Positions 1 to 7,963 of a stretch of DNA of 19,641 nt are shown piece after piece (position 1 is the stretch's first letter; every line of letters starts with the position of its first letter). The translations under genes and the position numbers were made by a program. The stretch covers positions 1 through 19,641 of the forward strand of contig JAEUJR010000474.1 of NCBI GenBank assembly GCA_016793585.1, given 5' to 3'. Below the pieces are notes generated by a model. It was given only the letters and a program-made list of their open reading frames with translations. It ran no database searches and was not told where the DNA came from. Source of the DNA: Archangium sp. GTDB taxonomy: Bacteria; Myxococcota; Myxococcia; Myxococcales; Myxococcaceae.

Positions 1-132
1 GGCACGCCCACCCAGCCCGTCGAAGCGGGCTACATGGCGAACGCGTGGATGCGGCTCAAACACCCCGACTACGACACCTTGCGCGGCATGCTCAATCTCA
101 TCGGGCAAACCGTGAAGGTCATCGCACACTAG
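1..132 (+). CDS. C-terminal fragment of an unidentified protein
   Basis: An open frame runs from the first base of the window to a TAG stop at 130-132 and gives 43 residues (ending ...LIGQTVKVIAH). Codon third positions are mostly G/C, as in neighbouring genes, so this is probably the real 3' end of a gene that starts outside the window. The fragment is too short to assign a family, and I recognise no motif in it. It is followed by 76 nt before the giant lipoprotein gene on the same strand. Confidence 0.6.
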   Translation, partial: GTPTQPVEAGYMANAWMRLKHPDYDTLRGMLNLIGQTVKVIAH

Positions 133-208
133 CGGCTTGATCAGCGCTCAGCCGGCTCGCTCGGGGCGCTCGATTTCTCACCTCATTCGCGCTCTGATTG
201 GGGCGCTC

Positions 209-3200
209 ATGAAGAACTCTCTGCGCCTTGCCCTCGGCTGCCTGCTGGCGACCGGGTGTGTCGTCTCGTTCGACCCCGGAGCTCCCTGCCGTACCAACGA
301 AGACTGCCCCGACAAGCAGTTCTGCGTCGCGACCGGCGTCGGTGACGAGCGCCGCTGCGCGCTGGCCGACTCGATGGGCGGCGGCGCGGCGGGCGGAGGC
401 AGCACCGCGGGCGGCTCGGCCGGCTCCATGGGAGGAGGCTCGACGGCTGGTGGCTCCACGGCCGGCGGGTCGACGGCGGGTGGCGCGGCGGGTGGCGCGG
501 CGGGTGGCTCGACCGCTGGCGGCTCGACCGCTGGCGGCTCGACCGCAGGCGGCGACGCGGGCGGCTCCACGGCAGGCGGAGACGCCGGTGGCATGGCTGG
601 TGGTGATGCGGGCGGCATGGCTGGTGGCTCGGCGGGCGGCGATGCCGATGGCGGCGTCGTCGACGATGGCGGCGTGGTCATCGAAGACGCGGGCGTTGCC
701 GACGCCGGCACCGCCGTCATCTCGCTGAGCCGCTCCAACATCGACTTCGGCTCGGTGACCGTCGGCGGCACCAGCGCCGCCGTGACGGTGGTGGTGCGCA
801 ACACCGGCTCGCTCCCCACCGGCCAGCTGATGGTCAGCCTCTCGGGCGCCCAGGCCACGGCGTTCGGCATTCAGTCGACCACTTGCACCAGCGCGCTCGG
901 GCCCAGCGGCACCTGCCAGGTCGACGTCGTCTTCGCGCCGGGCATGCAGACCGGCACGTTGAACGGCTCGCTGCTCGTCGACGCGACCCCCGGCGGCATT
1001 CAGGCCGTCACCCTCGTCGGCCGCAGCGCCACCCCGGCGGCCCTCACCGTCAGCCCCAACCCGCACCCCTTCGGCAACGTGGGCCTCGGCTCGAGCTCGA
1101 TGCCGCAGACGTTCACCATCAGGAACACCGGAGGCTCCACCAGCGCCATTCCTGCCATCTCGCTGTCTGGCAATGACGCCACCATGTTCAGCCTTTCCAA
1201 CAATCTCTGTACAACGGCACTGACTCCGAACGGCACCTGCACCGTCGACGTCACCTTCACGCCGGGCACCACGGGCATGAAGGCAGCCACGCTGCAGGCG
1301 AGCACCTCGGTGGGCACGGGCGGCTCAGCCACGCTCACCGGCGTGGGCCTCAACCCGCCGGCCCTCAGCGCGAACCCGTCACCGGGAAACTTCGCCAACA
1401 CCATCGTGGGCGCGGCGAACACCCTCGACATCGTCATCACCAACACCGGAGGCGTGACGACGAGCGCGTTGACCACCTCGGTCACCGGCACGAACGCGAC
1501 GGAGTTCACCAGGTCGGTCGACGGCTGCGTCGGCCAGTCGGTGACGGCGTCGGGCACCTGCACCATCACCATTCGTTTCAGCCCGGGCGCGCCGGGCACC
1601 CGCACCGCCGTGCTCAACGTCGGTGGCACGGGCGTCACCCCCGTCAGCGTGAACCTGAGCGGCCTCGGGCAGGCGCAGGCGCTGCTGCAGCTGTCGACGA
1701 ACCTCGTCGACTTCGGCTCCGTCGTGAACGGCGCAGCGAGCACCGCCACCATCAACGTCACCAACCGCGGTGACGTGCCGTCGGGCACGCCGTCGTTCGG
1801 CATGATGCCGCCCGGCGTCTTCTCGGTGGTGAGCAACACCTGCGGCTCCGCCATCGGCGCGGGCGTCACCTGCGTGGTGACGCTCTCGTTCGCGCCCGCT
1901 GCGGCCGGCTCGCAGTCAGCCACCTTCTCAGCCTCGGCCACGCCTGGCGGCGCGCCGACGGCGACCGTTCAAGGCACGGGCATCGCCCCCGGAGCCCTCA
2001 GTATCTCACCCACCACCCGCGACTTCGGCAGCGTGGTGCTGATGCAGTCGGGCGGGTTTCAGGACTTCACCATTCGAAACACGGGTGGCAGCAACCTCGC
2101 CACGCCCGTCGTCACCGTCGGCGGCTCGTTCGCCAGCAGCTTCGTCCCCAGCGGCAACACCTGCGCCGCGACGCTCACGCCGAACGCCACCTGCTCCGTT
2201 CGAATCACCTTCACGCCGCAGACGACGGGCAGCCTCAGCGGCTTCGTGAGCGCGACGTCGGGCAGCAACACCGCGCAGGCGACCCTCTCGGGCGTCGGCC
2301 TGGCGCCCGCGGCCCTCTCGTTCACGCAACCGTCGACCACCTTCTTCACCATCGTCGCCGGGCAGACGTCGACGCAGAACTTCACCCTCGTGAACGAGGG
2401 CGACGTGGCCTCGGGCGTCGTCACCTTCGGCTTCTCGGGCTCGGGCGCGTCGCAGTATTCGATTCAGAGTTCGACGTGCTCGGGCAACTCGGTGCCGGCG
2501 CACGGCTCGTGCACGGGCGTCATCCTCTACTCGCCTGCCGCCGCGGGCACGCACACGGCGACGCTCACGGCCTCGTCGATGCCGGGCGGGCCAGCCGTCT
2601 ACTCCATCACCGGCAGCGCCATTTCTCCTGCCGCGCTCACGCTGGTGGCCGCCTCGGGCTCGAACACCAACTACGGCAACGTGTTGCTCAACACCACGCA
2701 GACGATGAGCTTCACCGTCACCAACACCGGCCAGCAGGCCTCTGGAGCGCTCAGCCTCGGCCTGTCGGGCACCAACGCGGGCCAGTGGCAGGTCTCGTCG
2801 GGCGCGACCGCGTGTCAGATTGGCCAGCCGCTGCTCGGTGGCCAGTCGTGCACCTCGGCCGTGCGCTTCTCGGCGTCTGCGGCCAACGGCAACGGCATGA
2901 AGACGGCGACGCTGACGGCGTCGGCCACGCCGGGCAGCAGCCCCTCGCTCAACCTCACCGCCAACGTGCAGAACCCGGCGACGCTCTTCGCCGCTACCAC
3001 CTCCCGTGACTACGCGGGCCAGGAGGTGGGCGTCGCCTCGGCTGCCTTCACGTGGACGATTCAGAACACCGGCGACCTGCCGACGAGCGTTCCCACCTTC
3101 ACCAACACCAACGCGAGCGAGTTCGTCGTCAGCAACAACACCTGCGGCGTCGCCATCGCGGCTGGTGGCAGCTGCTCGATGAACGTCGCCTTCACGCCCA

Positions 3201-4552
3201 GCGCTGGCGGCGTGCGCAACGGCACGCTGACCCTCACCGCAGCCACGGGCGGCTCGGTCTCGCTCGCCGCGACGGGCCGTGGCCAGTGGCGCCTCACCAT
3301 CGTCGCCTCGTTCTCGGGTGGCACCGTCTCGACGACGGACAACCGCCTGCAGAACTGCGGCACCACGCCCTGTTCGGCCCTCTACGACGACAACGCCTCG
3401 GTCACCGTGCGCGCGAACCCCACCGCGAACGGCTCGACGCTGCACTTCGCCTACTGGGCCGCCCCGACGAGCTGCACCGACTACGGGCACGGCAACCTCT
3501 GCACCATCAGCATGACGGCGCACACCGGCGCGAACGCCCGCTACCTCGGGTACAGCGGCAACCTCATCTTCGTCTCGTCGACGCGCTTCGCAGGCAACCT
3601 CGGCTCGCCCGCCGCCTACGACGCGCAGTGCAACGCCCTGGCGACCGCCGCGGGCATCAACGCCACCACCAACGACAGCTACGTCGCGTGGATTTCCACG
3701 CCTTCGAACCTGGCCACCACCCGCCTCGGCGCCAACCGCGGGCACTACCGCCGCATCGACACCGAGCTGGTCGCCACCAGCGAGACGAACCTGCTGGCGA
3801 ACCGGCTGCTCGTACCGCCCAACCTCGACGAGTACGGCAAGCTGGTGAACGAGTACGCGTGGACAGGAACGTACGGTGACGGCAGCGCGTCTCCGGGCAA
3901 CTGCTCGGGCTGGAGCTCGACCTCGGGCACCAACGACGTCGGCATCACGAGCGGCGGCCCCAGCCGCTGGAGCTTCGCCTTCGCCGGCATCTCGTGTGGC
4001 TCGACCCTGCGCATCTACTGCCTGCAGCGCACCTCGACGACGCTGGCCTCGGCGCCCACGGTGCCCACGGGCGGAAAAATCATCTACACGACGGTGGCCA
4101 CCTTCGTGCCCAGCCTGGGCAACGGCATCGGCTCGGTCGACGCGTTCTGCAACGCGCACAAGCCTGCCGCCTACTCGACCCGAAGCTTCGTCGCCCTCGT
4201 GGCCAGCACCGCCATCACGGCCGGCGGCCGGCTCACCTCGACCAGCACCTACTACCGCACCGACGGCGTGCAGGTGGGCACGGGCGCCGAAATCATGGCC
4301 GAGTCGCTGAACGGCGGCCCCTGGGTGGCCGACGACGGCAGCTACCTGTCGGGCGAGGTCTATGCGTGGAACGGCGCCAGCAGCCCGTCGGTCGTCGGCA
4401 CCACGACCTCGACGTGCAGCAACTACACGTCTGCCTCGCTGGGCATGTCGGGGGGCATGGTGGGCCGCACCGTCAGCGTCGCCTCCGACTTCTTCGGCAT
4501 GGGCACCACCTCGTGCAATGGCGCCTTCAGGGTCATCTGCGCCGAGCCCTGA
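209..4552 (+). CDS. Giant surface lipoprotein with eight choice-of-anchor D repeats and two DUF1554-like domains
   Basis: The predicted protein of 1447 residues starts at ATG 209. A longer frame from TTG 137 would bury the signal peptide behind 24 extra residues, so 209 is preferred. Residues 1-17 form a lipoprotein signal ending in LATGC with lipidated Cys17. Residues 27-50 are Cys-rich (CRTNEDCPDKQFC). Residues ~56-150 are a GGSTA/GGDAGG low-complexity linker. Eight Ig-like repeats of the choice-of-anchor D (ASPM/SPD-2/hydin-like) type begin near residues 171, 278, 385, 492, 597, 702, 809 and 925. Each opens with an x-DFGxV-type strand and carries a C-x(7-11)-C pair before the FxPxxxG motif. 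Residues ~1026-1115 resemble an InlB B-repeat. Two C-terminal modules (~1118-1275 and ~1289-1447) resemble DUF1554/endostatin-like C-type-lectin folds. I infer a cell-surface or matrix adhesin; the ligand is unknown. Confidence 0.9.
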   Translation: MKNSLRLALGCLLATGCVVSFDPGAPCRTNEDCPDKQFCVATGVGDERRCALADSMGGGAAGGGSTAGGSAGSMGGGSTAGGSTAGGSTAGGAAGGAAGGSTAGGSTAGGSTAGGDAGGSTAGGDAGGMAGGDAGGMAGGSAGGDADGGVVDDGGVVIEDAGVADAGTAVISLSRSNIDFGSVTVGGTSAAVTVVVRNTGSLPTGQLMVSLSGAQATAFGIQSTTCTSALGPSGTCQVDVVFAPGMQTGTLNGSLLVDATPGGIQAVTLVGRSATPAALTVSPNPHPFGNVGLGSSSMPQTFTIRNTGGSTSAIPAISLSGNDATMFSLSNNLCTTALTPNGTCTVDVTFTPGTTGMKAATLQASTSVGTGGSATLTGVGLNPPALSANPSPGNFANTIVGAANTLDIVITNTGGVTTSALTTSVTGTNATEFTRSVDGCVGQSVTASGTCTITIRFSPGAPGTRTAVLNVGGTGVTPVSVNLSGLGQAQALLQLSTNLVDFGSVVNGAASTATINVTNRGDVPSGTPSFGMMPPGVFSVVSNTCGSAIGAGVTCVVTLSFAPAAAGSQSATFSASATPGGAPTATVQGTGIAPGALSISPTTRDFGSVVLMQSGGFQDFTIRNTGGSNLATPVVTVGGSFASSFVPSGNTCAATLTPNATCSVRITFTPQTTGSLSGFVSATSGSNTAQATLSGVGLAPAALSFTQPSTTFFTIVAGQTSTQNFTLVNEGDVASGVVTFGFSGSGASQYSIQSSTCSGNSVPAHGSCTGVILYSPAAAGTHTATLTASSMPGGPAVYSITGSAISPAALTLVAASGSNTNYGNVLLNTTQTMSFTVTNTGQQASGALSLGLSGTNAGQWQVSSGATACQIGQPLLGGQSCTSAVRFSASAANGNGMKTATLTASATPGSSPSLNLTANVQNPATLFAATTSRDYAGQEVGVASAAFTWTIQNTGDLPTSVPTFTNTNASEFVVSNNTCGVAIAAGGSCSMNVAFTPSAGGVRNGTLTLTAATGGSVSLAATGRGQWRLTIVASFSGGTVSTTDNRLQNCGTTPCSALYDDNASVTVRANPTANGSTLHFAYWAAPTSCTDYGHGNLCTISMTAHTGANARYLGYSGNLIFVSSTRFAGNLGSPAAYDAQCNALATAAGINATTNDSYVAWISTPSNLATTRLGANRGHYRRIDTELVATSETNLLANRLLVPPNLDEYGKLVNEYAWTGTYGDGSASPGNCSGWSSTSGTNDVGITSGGPSRWSFAFAGISCGSTLRIYCLQRTSTTLASAPTVPTGGKIIYTTVATFVPSLGNGIGSVDAFCNAHKPAAYSTRSFVALVASTAITAGGRLTSTSTYYRTDGVQVGTGAEIMAESLNGGPWVADDGSYLSGEVYAWNGASSPSVVGTTTSTCSNYTSASLGMSGGMVGRTVSVASDFFGMGTTSCNGAFRVICAEP
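376..650 (+). repeat. In-frame GGSTA-coding minisatellite
   Basis: Degenerate 15-bp units encode Gly-Gly-Ser-Thr-Ala and Gly-Gly-Asp-Ala-Gly linkers of the giant lipoprotein. Two units at 506-520 and 521-535 are identical (GGCTCGACCGCTGGC), and the unit at 536-550 differs by one base. Just upstream, units of the type GGTGGCGCGGCG are also repeated. Because the unit length is a multiple of three, gain or loss of units would change linker length without breaking the frame. Confidence 0.8.
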
Positions 4553-4606
4553 TCGCCCAATCGCCGGGGCATGCGCTCTATCGTCGCGCGGTGAGCGGGG
4601 GCACGG

Positions 4607-4612
4607 TACACT
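4607..4612 (+). promoter_or_regulatory. Possible -10 element of the five-gene operon
   Basis: The 79-nt gap between the giant lipoprotein stop and the S51-like gene contains TACACT 20 nt upstream of ATG 4632, which could serve as a -10 hexamer. No convincing -35 element lies 16-18 nt further upstream, and no Shine-Dalgarno sequence precedes the ATG. The transcript would have a leader of about 13-14 nt. This is only a weak candidate; the operon promoter could lie elsewhere. Confidence 0.2.
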
Positions 4613-4631
4613 CGTCGGGCTTCTTCGCCGC

Positions 4632-5570
4632 ATGCCCGACTCCACCCCCAGCGCCACCGCCGTGCTCCTCGGAGCCCAGCGCTTCGAGCCCACCCTCTCT
4701 GCCGCGGTGAAGGAAGCCGGCGTGCAGGGCCGCATCGCCGTCGTCACCGCCGGCTGGCAGGAGCGCGAAGACGAAGACGAAGAGCTCGCCAAGGACCTCG
4801 ACGGCAACACCGTCAACCTCATGCTCTACAAGCGGGGCGAGCAGCTGTTTCGGCAAGACCCCGAGTTCGCCCAGGCCCACAAGGAGCGTCAGAACCACCT
4901 GCGCGCCCTGCAAGACGTCTATCGCCTGCGCCTCGACCACGCCCTCGAGGCCGAGCGCCTGGTGCGCGAGTCGAAGCAGCCCGAGGCGATTCGGGAAGAG
5001 GTCGAGCAGGCGTGCATCGACGCCATTCGCGACCTCGACGCGTGGCACCTGTACCAGTGCGCGAAGGTGCGGGCCGAGTTCAACGAGAAGTGGAAGCCGC
5101 TGATGCGCCCCACCATCGCGAGGCACCGCGGCGACCTCATCGAAGCGCTCTCTGACTGCGGCGCCATCGCCATCGCGGGTGGCCACGTGGCGGTGCTGGT
5201 GAACCGGCTGCTGTTGTTCGGCCTCGAGACGCTGGTGGGCGCGCGCACGCTCTTCGCCTGGTCGGCCGGAGCGATGGCCGTGAGCCAGCGCGTGGTGCTC
5301 TTTCACGACGACCCTCCGCAGGGCCGCGGCGCGAGTGAGGTGCTCGACGCGGGCCTGGGCCTGGTGCCGAACCTGGTCGTCTTCCCCGAGCCGGAGCGGC
5401 GCCTGAAGCTCGACGACGTGCCGCACGTGCACCTGGTGGCGCGCCGCTTCGCGCCCTCGCGCTGCATCGCGTTTCCGGCGCGGTCGTCGGTGGTGATTCA
5501 GAACGGGCGCGTGACGCGCTCCAACGGCGTGGTGAACCTCACGCACGCGGGAGACACGTTGCCGCAATGA
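4632..5570 (+). CDS. Peptidase S51 / type 1 glutamine-amidotransferase-like protein
   Basis: Predicted protein of 312 residues; ATG 4632 is the first start after the upstream gene ends. Longer starts would overlap the lipoprotein gene and translate non-coding-like sequence. The C-terminal half has the S51 (peptidase E/cyanophycinase) layout: a hydrophobic strand with a Gly-Gly turn (AIAIAGGH), then the nucleophile elbow AWSAGAMAVS with Ser211, then GLGLVPNLVVFPEPERRL. In cyanophycinases a histidine follows the GLG strand (the QHF..R.R..RL region); here that position reads PEPERRL, so the catalytic His is not obvious. The N-terminal ~150 residues are charged and probably helical, unlike the compact peptidase E. 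The stop overlaps the next start by 4 nt (ATGA). Its role is likely hydrolysis or transfer within the operon's pathway; substrate unknown. Confidence 0.8.
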   Translation: MPDSTPSATAVLLGAQRFEPTLSAAVKEAGVQGRIAVVTAGWQEREDEDEELAKDLDGNTVNLMLYKRGEQLFRQDPEFAQAHKERQNHLRALQDVYRLRLDHALEAERLVRESKQPEAIREEVEQACIDAIRDLDAWHLYQCAKVRAEFNEKWKPLMRPTIARHRGDLIEALSDCGAIAIAGGHVAVLVNRLLLFGLETLVGARTLFAWSAGAMAVSQRVVLFHDDPPQGRGASEVLDAGLGLVPNLVVFPEPERRLKLDDVPHVHLVARRFAPSRCIAFPARSSVVIQNGRVTRSNGVVNLTHAGDTLPQ

Positions 5571-6706
5571 CGCAGCACAGAGCCATCGACGAGCTGATTT
5601 CAGCCTGGGGCGACGCGGGCAAGCTGCGCGCGTTCTTGAACGCCCACACGTTTCCCCTCGTGGAGGACTCGCACGTCACCTTCGTGTGGATGGGCCAGGC
5701 CGAAGCCGTGAACGTGCGGCACTGGGTCTACGGGCTGGAGTCGTCCACCACGCTGACGCGCGCGCCAAACACAGACATCTGGCATTTGACGCTCGAGATT
5801 CCCGGCAACTCGCGCGTCGAATACAAATACGAGATTCACCGCGACGGCCGCGGGGAGTGGATCGAAGACCCCCTCAACCCCAACCGTGCGCGAGACCCGT
5901 TCGGCGCGAACTCGGTGCTGCAGAGCGCCGGCTACGTCAGCCCGGAGTGGACGCAGCCCGACTCGACCGCGCGCCCCGGCGTCATCGAGCGCGTGAAGGT
6001 GCCCAGCCGCGTGTACGGCTCGCGCATCGTGCAGGTGTACCTGCCGGCGCGCTACCGCAAGACGCGGCGCTACCCGCTGCTCGTGGTGCACGATGGCAGC
6101 GACTACCTGAACTACACGGGCATGAAGACGGTGCTCGACAACCTGATTCACCGCCTCGAGATTCCCGAGCTGGTGGTGGCCTTCACCGACTCGCCCGACC
6201 GCCTGCGCGAGTACGCGGCCGACGAGAACCACGCCTCGTACATCACCAACGACCTGCTGCCGTACATGAACATGAAGTTCCCCCTCGTCGACGAGCCCCG
6301 GGCGCGCTGTCTGCTCGGCGCCTCGTTCGGCGCGGTGGCCTCGTTCTCGACGGCGTGCCGGCACCCGGGCGTGTGGGGGCGCTTGTTGCTGCAGTCGGGC
6401 AGCTTCGCCTTCACCGACATCGGCCGGCGCAACCGCCGCGGCCCGCTGTTCGACCGCATCGTCGAGTTCGTCAACGCCTACCGCGAGAAGCCGTCGGCCA
6501 TGAGCCAACGCGTCTTCGTCAGCTGCGGCGTGTACGAGTCGCTCATCTACGAGAACCGCTCGCTCGTGCCGCTGCTCGACTCCACCGGCATGCAGGTGCG
6601 CTTCGTCGAGGCCCGCGATGGGCACAACTGGCAGAACTGGCGCGACCGCCTGCGTGAAGGGTTGTCGTGGTTGTTCCCCGGTCCCCTGATGTTCGTCTAC
6701 GAATGA
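5567..6706 (+). CDS. Enterochelin-esterase-like hydrolase with N-terminal Ig/CBM48-like domain
   Basis: Predicted protein of 379 residues, translationally coupled to the preceding gene (ATGA overlap). Residues ~35-125 form an early-set beta-sandwich (FVWMGQAEAVNVRHWVYG... VEYKYEIHRDGRGEWIEDPLNP), as in Fes-type esterases and CBM48-like modules. Residues ~150-375 are an alpha/beta-hydrolase of the COG2382 esterase family. Visible landmarks are the HDGSDY strand, the nucleophile elbow LLGASFGA with Ser253, and the catalytic histidine in DGHNWQNWR (His353). There is no signal peptide, so it is cytoplasmic. Family members cleave ester bonds in siderophores and related compounds. No siderophore genes are visible here; the partners are an ATP-grasp ligase and a GCS2 enzyme, so a hydrolytic or acyl-transfer step on their product is inferred. 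Confidence 0.88.
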   Translation: MTQHRAIDELISAWGDAGKLRAFLNAHTFPLVEDSHVTFVWMGQAEAVNVRHWVYGLESSTTLTRAPNTDIWHLTLEIPGNSRVEYKYEIHRDGRGEWIEDPLNPNRARDPFGANSVLQSAGYVSPEWTQPDSTARPGVIERVKVPSRVYGSRIVQVYLPARYRKTRRYPLLVVHDGSDYLNYTGMKTVLDNLIHRLEIPELVVAFTDSPDRLREYAADENHASYITNDLLPYMNMKFPLVDEPRARCLLGASFGAVASFSTACRHPGVWGRLLLQSGSFAFTDIGRRNRRGPLFDRIVEFVNAYREKPSAMSQRVFVSCGVYESLIYENRSLVPLLDSTGMQVRFVEARDGHNWQNWRDRLREGLSWLFPGPLMFVYE

Positions 6707-6715
6707 GGAGCTTCC

Positions 6716-7954
6716 GTGGCTGAAGTCACCCGACGTATCGGTCTGTCGCTGGGCGCCGACGTGTGCTGGCCGCTGTGCTTCGAGCACCTCGTCAAACGCC
6801 TCAACCTCAAGCTTGCCATCGGCGGAGACACGGTGCGCTTCGAGGTCGAGCGCGTCGCCATTCAGCCGTACAGCCTGCGCGACCCCGTGGGCTACGACGT
6901 CGTCGTCGACCGCCTGACCCACTGGATGCACAGCCAGCGCGAGTGGATCAAGAAGGGCCTGTTGATGGACGGGCTGTACGTCTTCAACAACCCCTGGAGC
7001 GTGCAGAGCAACGAGAAGCACACCAGCTACGCGGCGATGATGAAGCTGGGCCTGCCGATTCCCGAGACGTGGATGCTGCCCGCCAAGGAGTACTCGGAGG
7101 ACCAGGTCGACGCGAAGGTGACGCTCAAGCGGTACGCGAAGCTGTTCGACCTCGGCAAGATTGGCGAGAAGCTGGGCTGGCCCTTTTTCTTGAAGCCGTA
7201 CGACGGCGGTGGCTGGCGCAACGTCACCCGCGTGAAGAACACCAAAGACGCGTGGGCGGCGTACGACGAGAGCGGCAAGTCGGTCATGCACGCGCAGGCC
7301 TCGGTCGAGGGCTACGACGCCTTCGTGCGCACCATCGGCTTCGGCCCGCAGACGCGGCACGTCTCGTACGCGCCCGATGCTCCGCTGCACGACCGCTACA
7401 CGCAGAAGGTCGACTTCCTGCCAAAGGCAGAACAAGAGCACCTTCGCAAAGTCACGCTCACCATCAACGCGTTCTTCGGGTGGGACTTCAACTCGTGTGA
7501 GTCATTGCGGAAGAACGGGGTGTGGCACCCCATCGACTTCGCGAACCCCTGCCCCGACTCGCAGGTCACGTCGCTGCACTTCCACTTCCCCTGGCTGGTG
7601 AAGTCGTACCTGCGGTGGACGTTGTTCTGCGCCGCGACGAAGCGGCCATTCCGCAAGAACCTCGACTGGGCGCCCTTCTACGAGGTGGCCGCGAAGGACC
7701 TCTCGTACGCCGAGAAGCTCGACCGCTACGCCGCCATCGCCGACCAGCGCTTCGAGACCGCGCGCTTCGAGGAGTTCTGCGGCACGCACCTCAAGCACCT
7801 CGACGCCGAGGCGTACGAGTTCTTCGCCACGCCAGAAGCGAAAGAGGCCGTTCGCCAGAAGGTGGCGGCGCTCTTTCCTGCACACGAAGTCGAGAAGTTC
7901 ACCGAGCTGTTCTGGCAACGCATTCAGAGCTGGCGCGCCGCCGGCTGTCCCTGA
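6716..7954 (+). CDS. ATP-grasp domain amide ligase (RimK-like)
   Basis: Predicted protein of 412 residues from GTG 6716. A GAGGAG Shine-Dalgarno (6705-6710) overlaps the preceding stop and supports this start. ATP-grasp features in order: the pre-grasp strand RIGLSLGADVCWP; VFNNPWSVQSNEKHTSY with Lys101; LGLPIPETWMLP; a nucleotide-binding strand FFLKPYDGGGW with Lys160 and its Gly-rich loop; and the acidic metal-binding end with Glu262 (NSCES) and Asp274/Asn277 (HPIDFANP). This layout is that of ATP-dependent carboxylate-amine/thiol ligases such as RimK, glutathione synthetase and D-Ala-D-Ala ligase. The acyl and amine substrates cannot be read from the sequence. Its place between two esterases and a GCS2 ligase suggests it adds one residue in a small amide-linked product. 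Confidence 0.88.
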   Translation: MAEVTRRIGLSLGADVCWPLCFEHLVKRLNLKLAIGGDTVRFEVERVAIQPYSLRDPVGYDVVVDRLTHWMHSQREWIKKGLLMDGLYVFNNPWSVQSNEKHTSYAAMMKLGLPIPETWMLPAKEYSEDQVDAKVTLKRYAKLFDLGKIGEKLGWPFFLKPYDGGGWRNVTRVKNTKDAWAAYDESGKSVMHAQASVEGYDAFVRTIGFGPQTRHVSYAPDAPLHDRYTQKVDFLPKAEQEHLRKVTLTINAFFGWDFNSCESLRKNGVWHPIDFANPCPDSQVTSLHFHFPWLVKSYLRWTLFCAATKRPFRKNLDWAPFYEVAAKDLSYAEKLDRYAAIADQRFETARFEEFCGTHLKHLDAEAYEFFATPEAKEAVRQKVAALFPAHEVEKFTELFWQRIQSWRAAGCP

Positions 7955-7963
7955 AAGGCACGC

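Noticed and set aside
119..1066. A 315-codon minus-strand open frame over the linker region
   Set aside because: It is an antisense shadow of the GGSTA minisatellite, made of RRATRRAT-type repeats, with no start signal or domain.
4362..4631. N-terminal extension of the S51-like gene into the lipoprotein gene
   Set aside because: The extra 90 residues are Arg/Ala/Pro-rich out-of-frame sequence of the lipoprotein 3' end; the first sensible start is ATG 4632.
2006..4822. A 938-codon minus-strand open frame opposite the giant lipoprotein
   Set aside because: Its translation is Arg/Gly/Ala-rich and low in complexity, as expected from antisense reading of high-GC3 DNA. The plus-strand frame has a signal peptide and recognisable repeated domains.
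5567..6706. Siderophore-release function for the Fes-like esterase
   Set aside because: No siderophore biosynthesis, ferric uptake or Fur-box-like sequence is visible nearby, and the operon partners are amide ligases.
5600..7441. A 613-codon minus-strand open frame opposite the Fes-like and ATP-grasp genes
   Set aside because: The His/Arg/Val-rich translation matches no family, while the opposite strand carries two clear enzymes with catalytic motifs.
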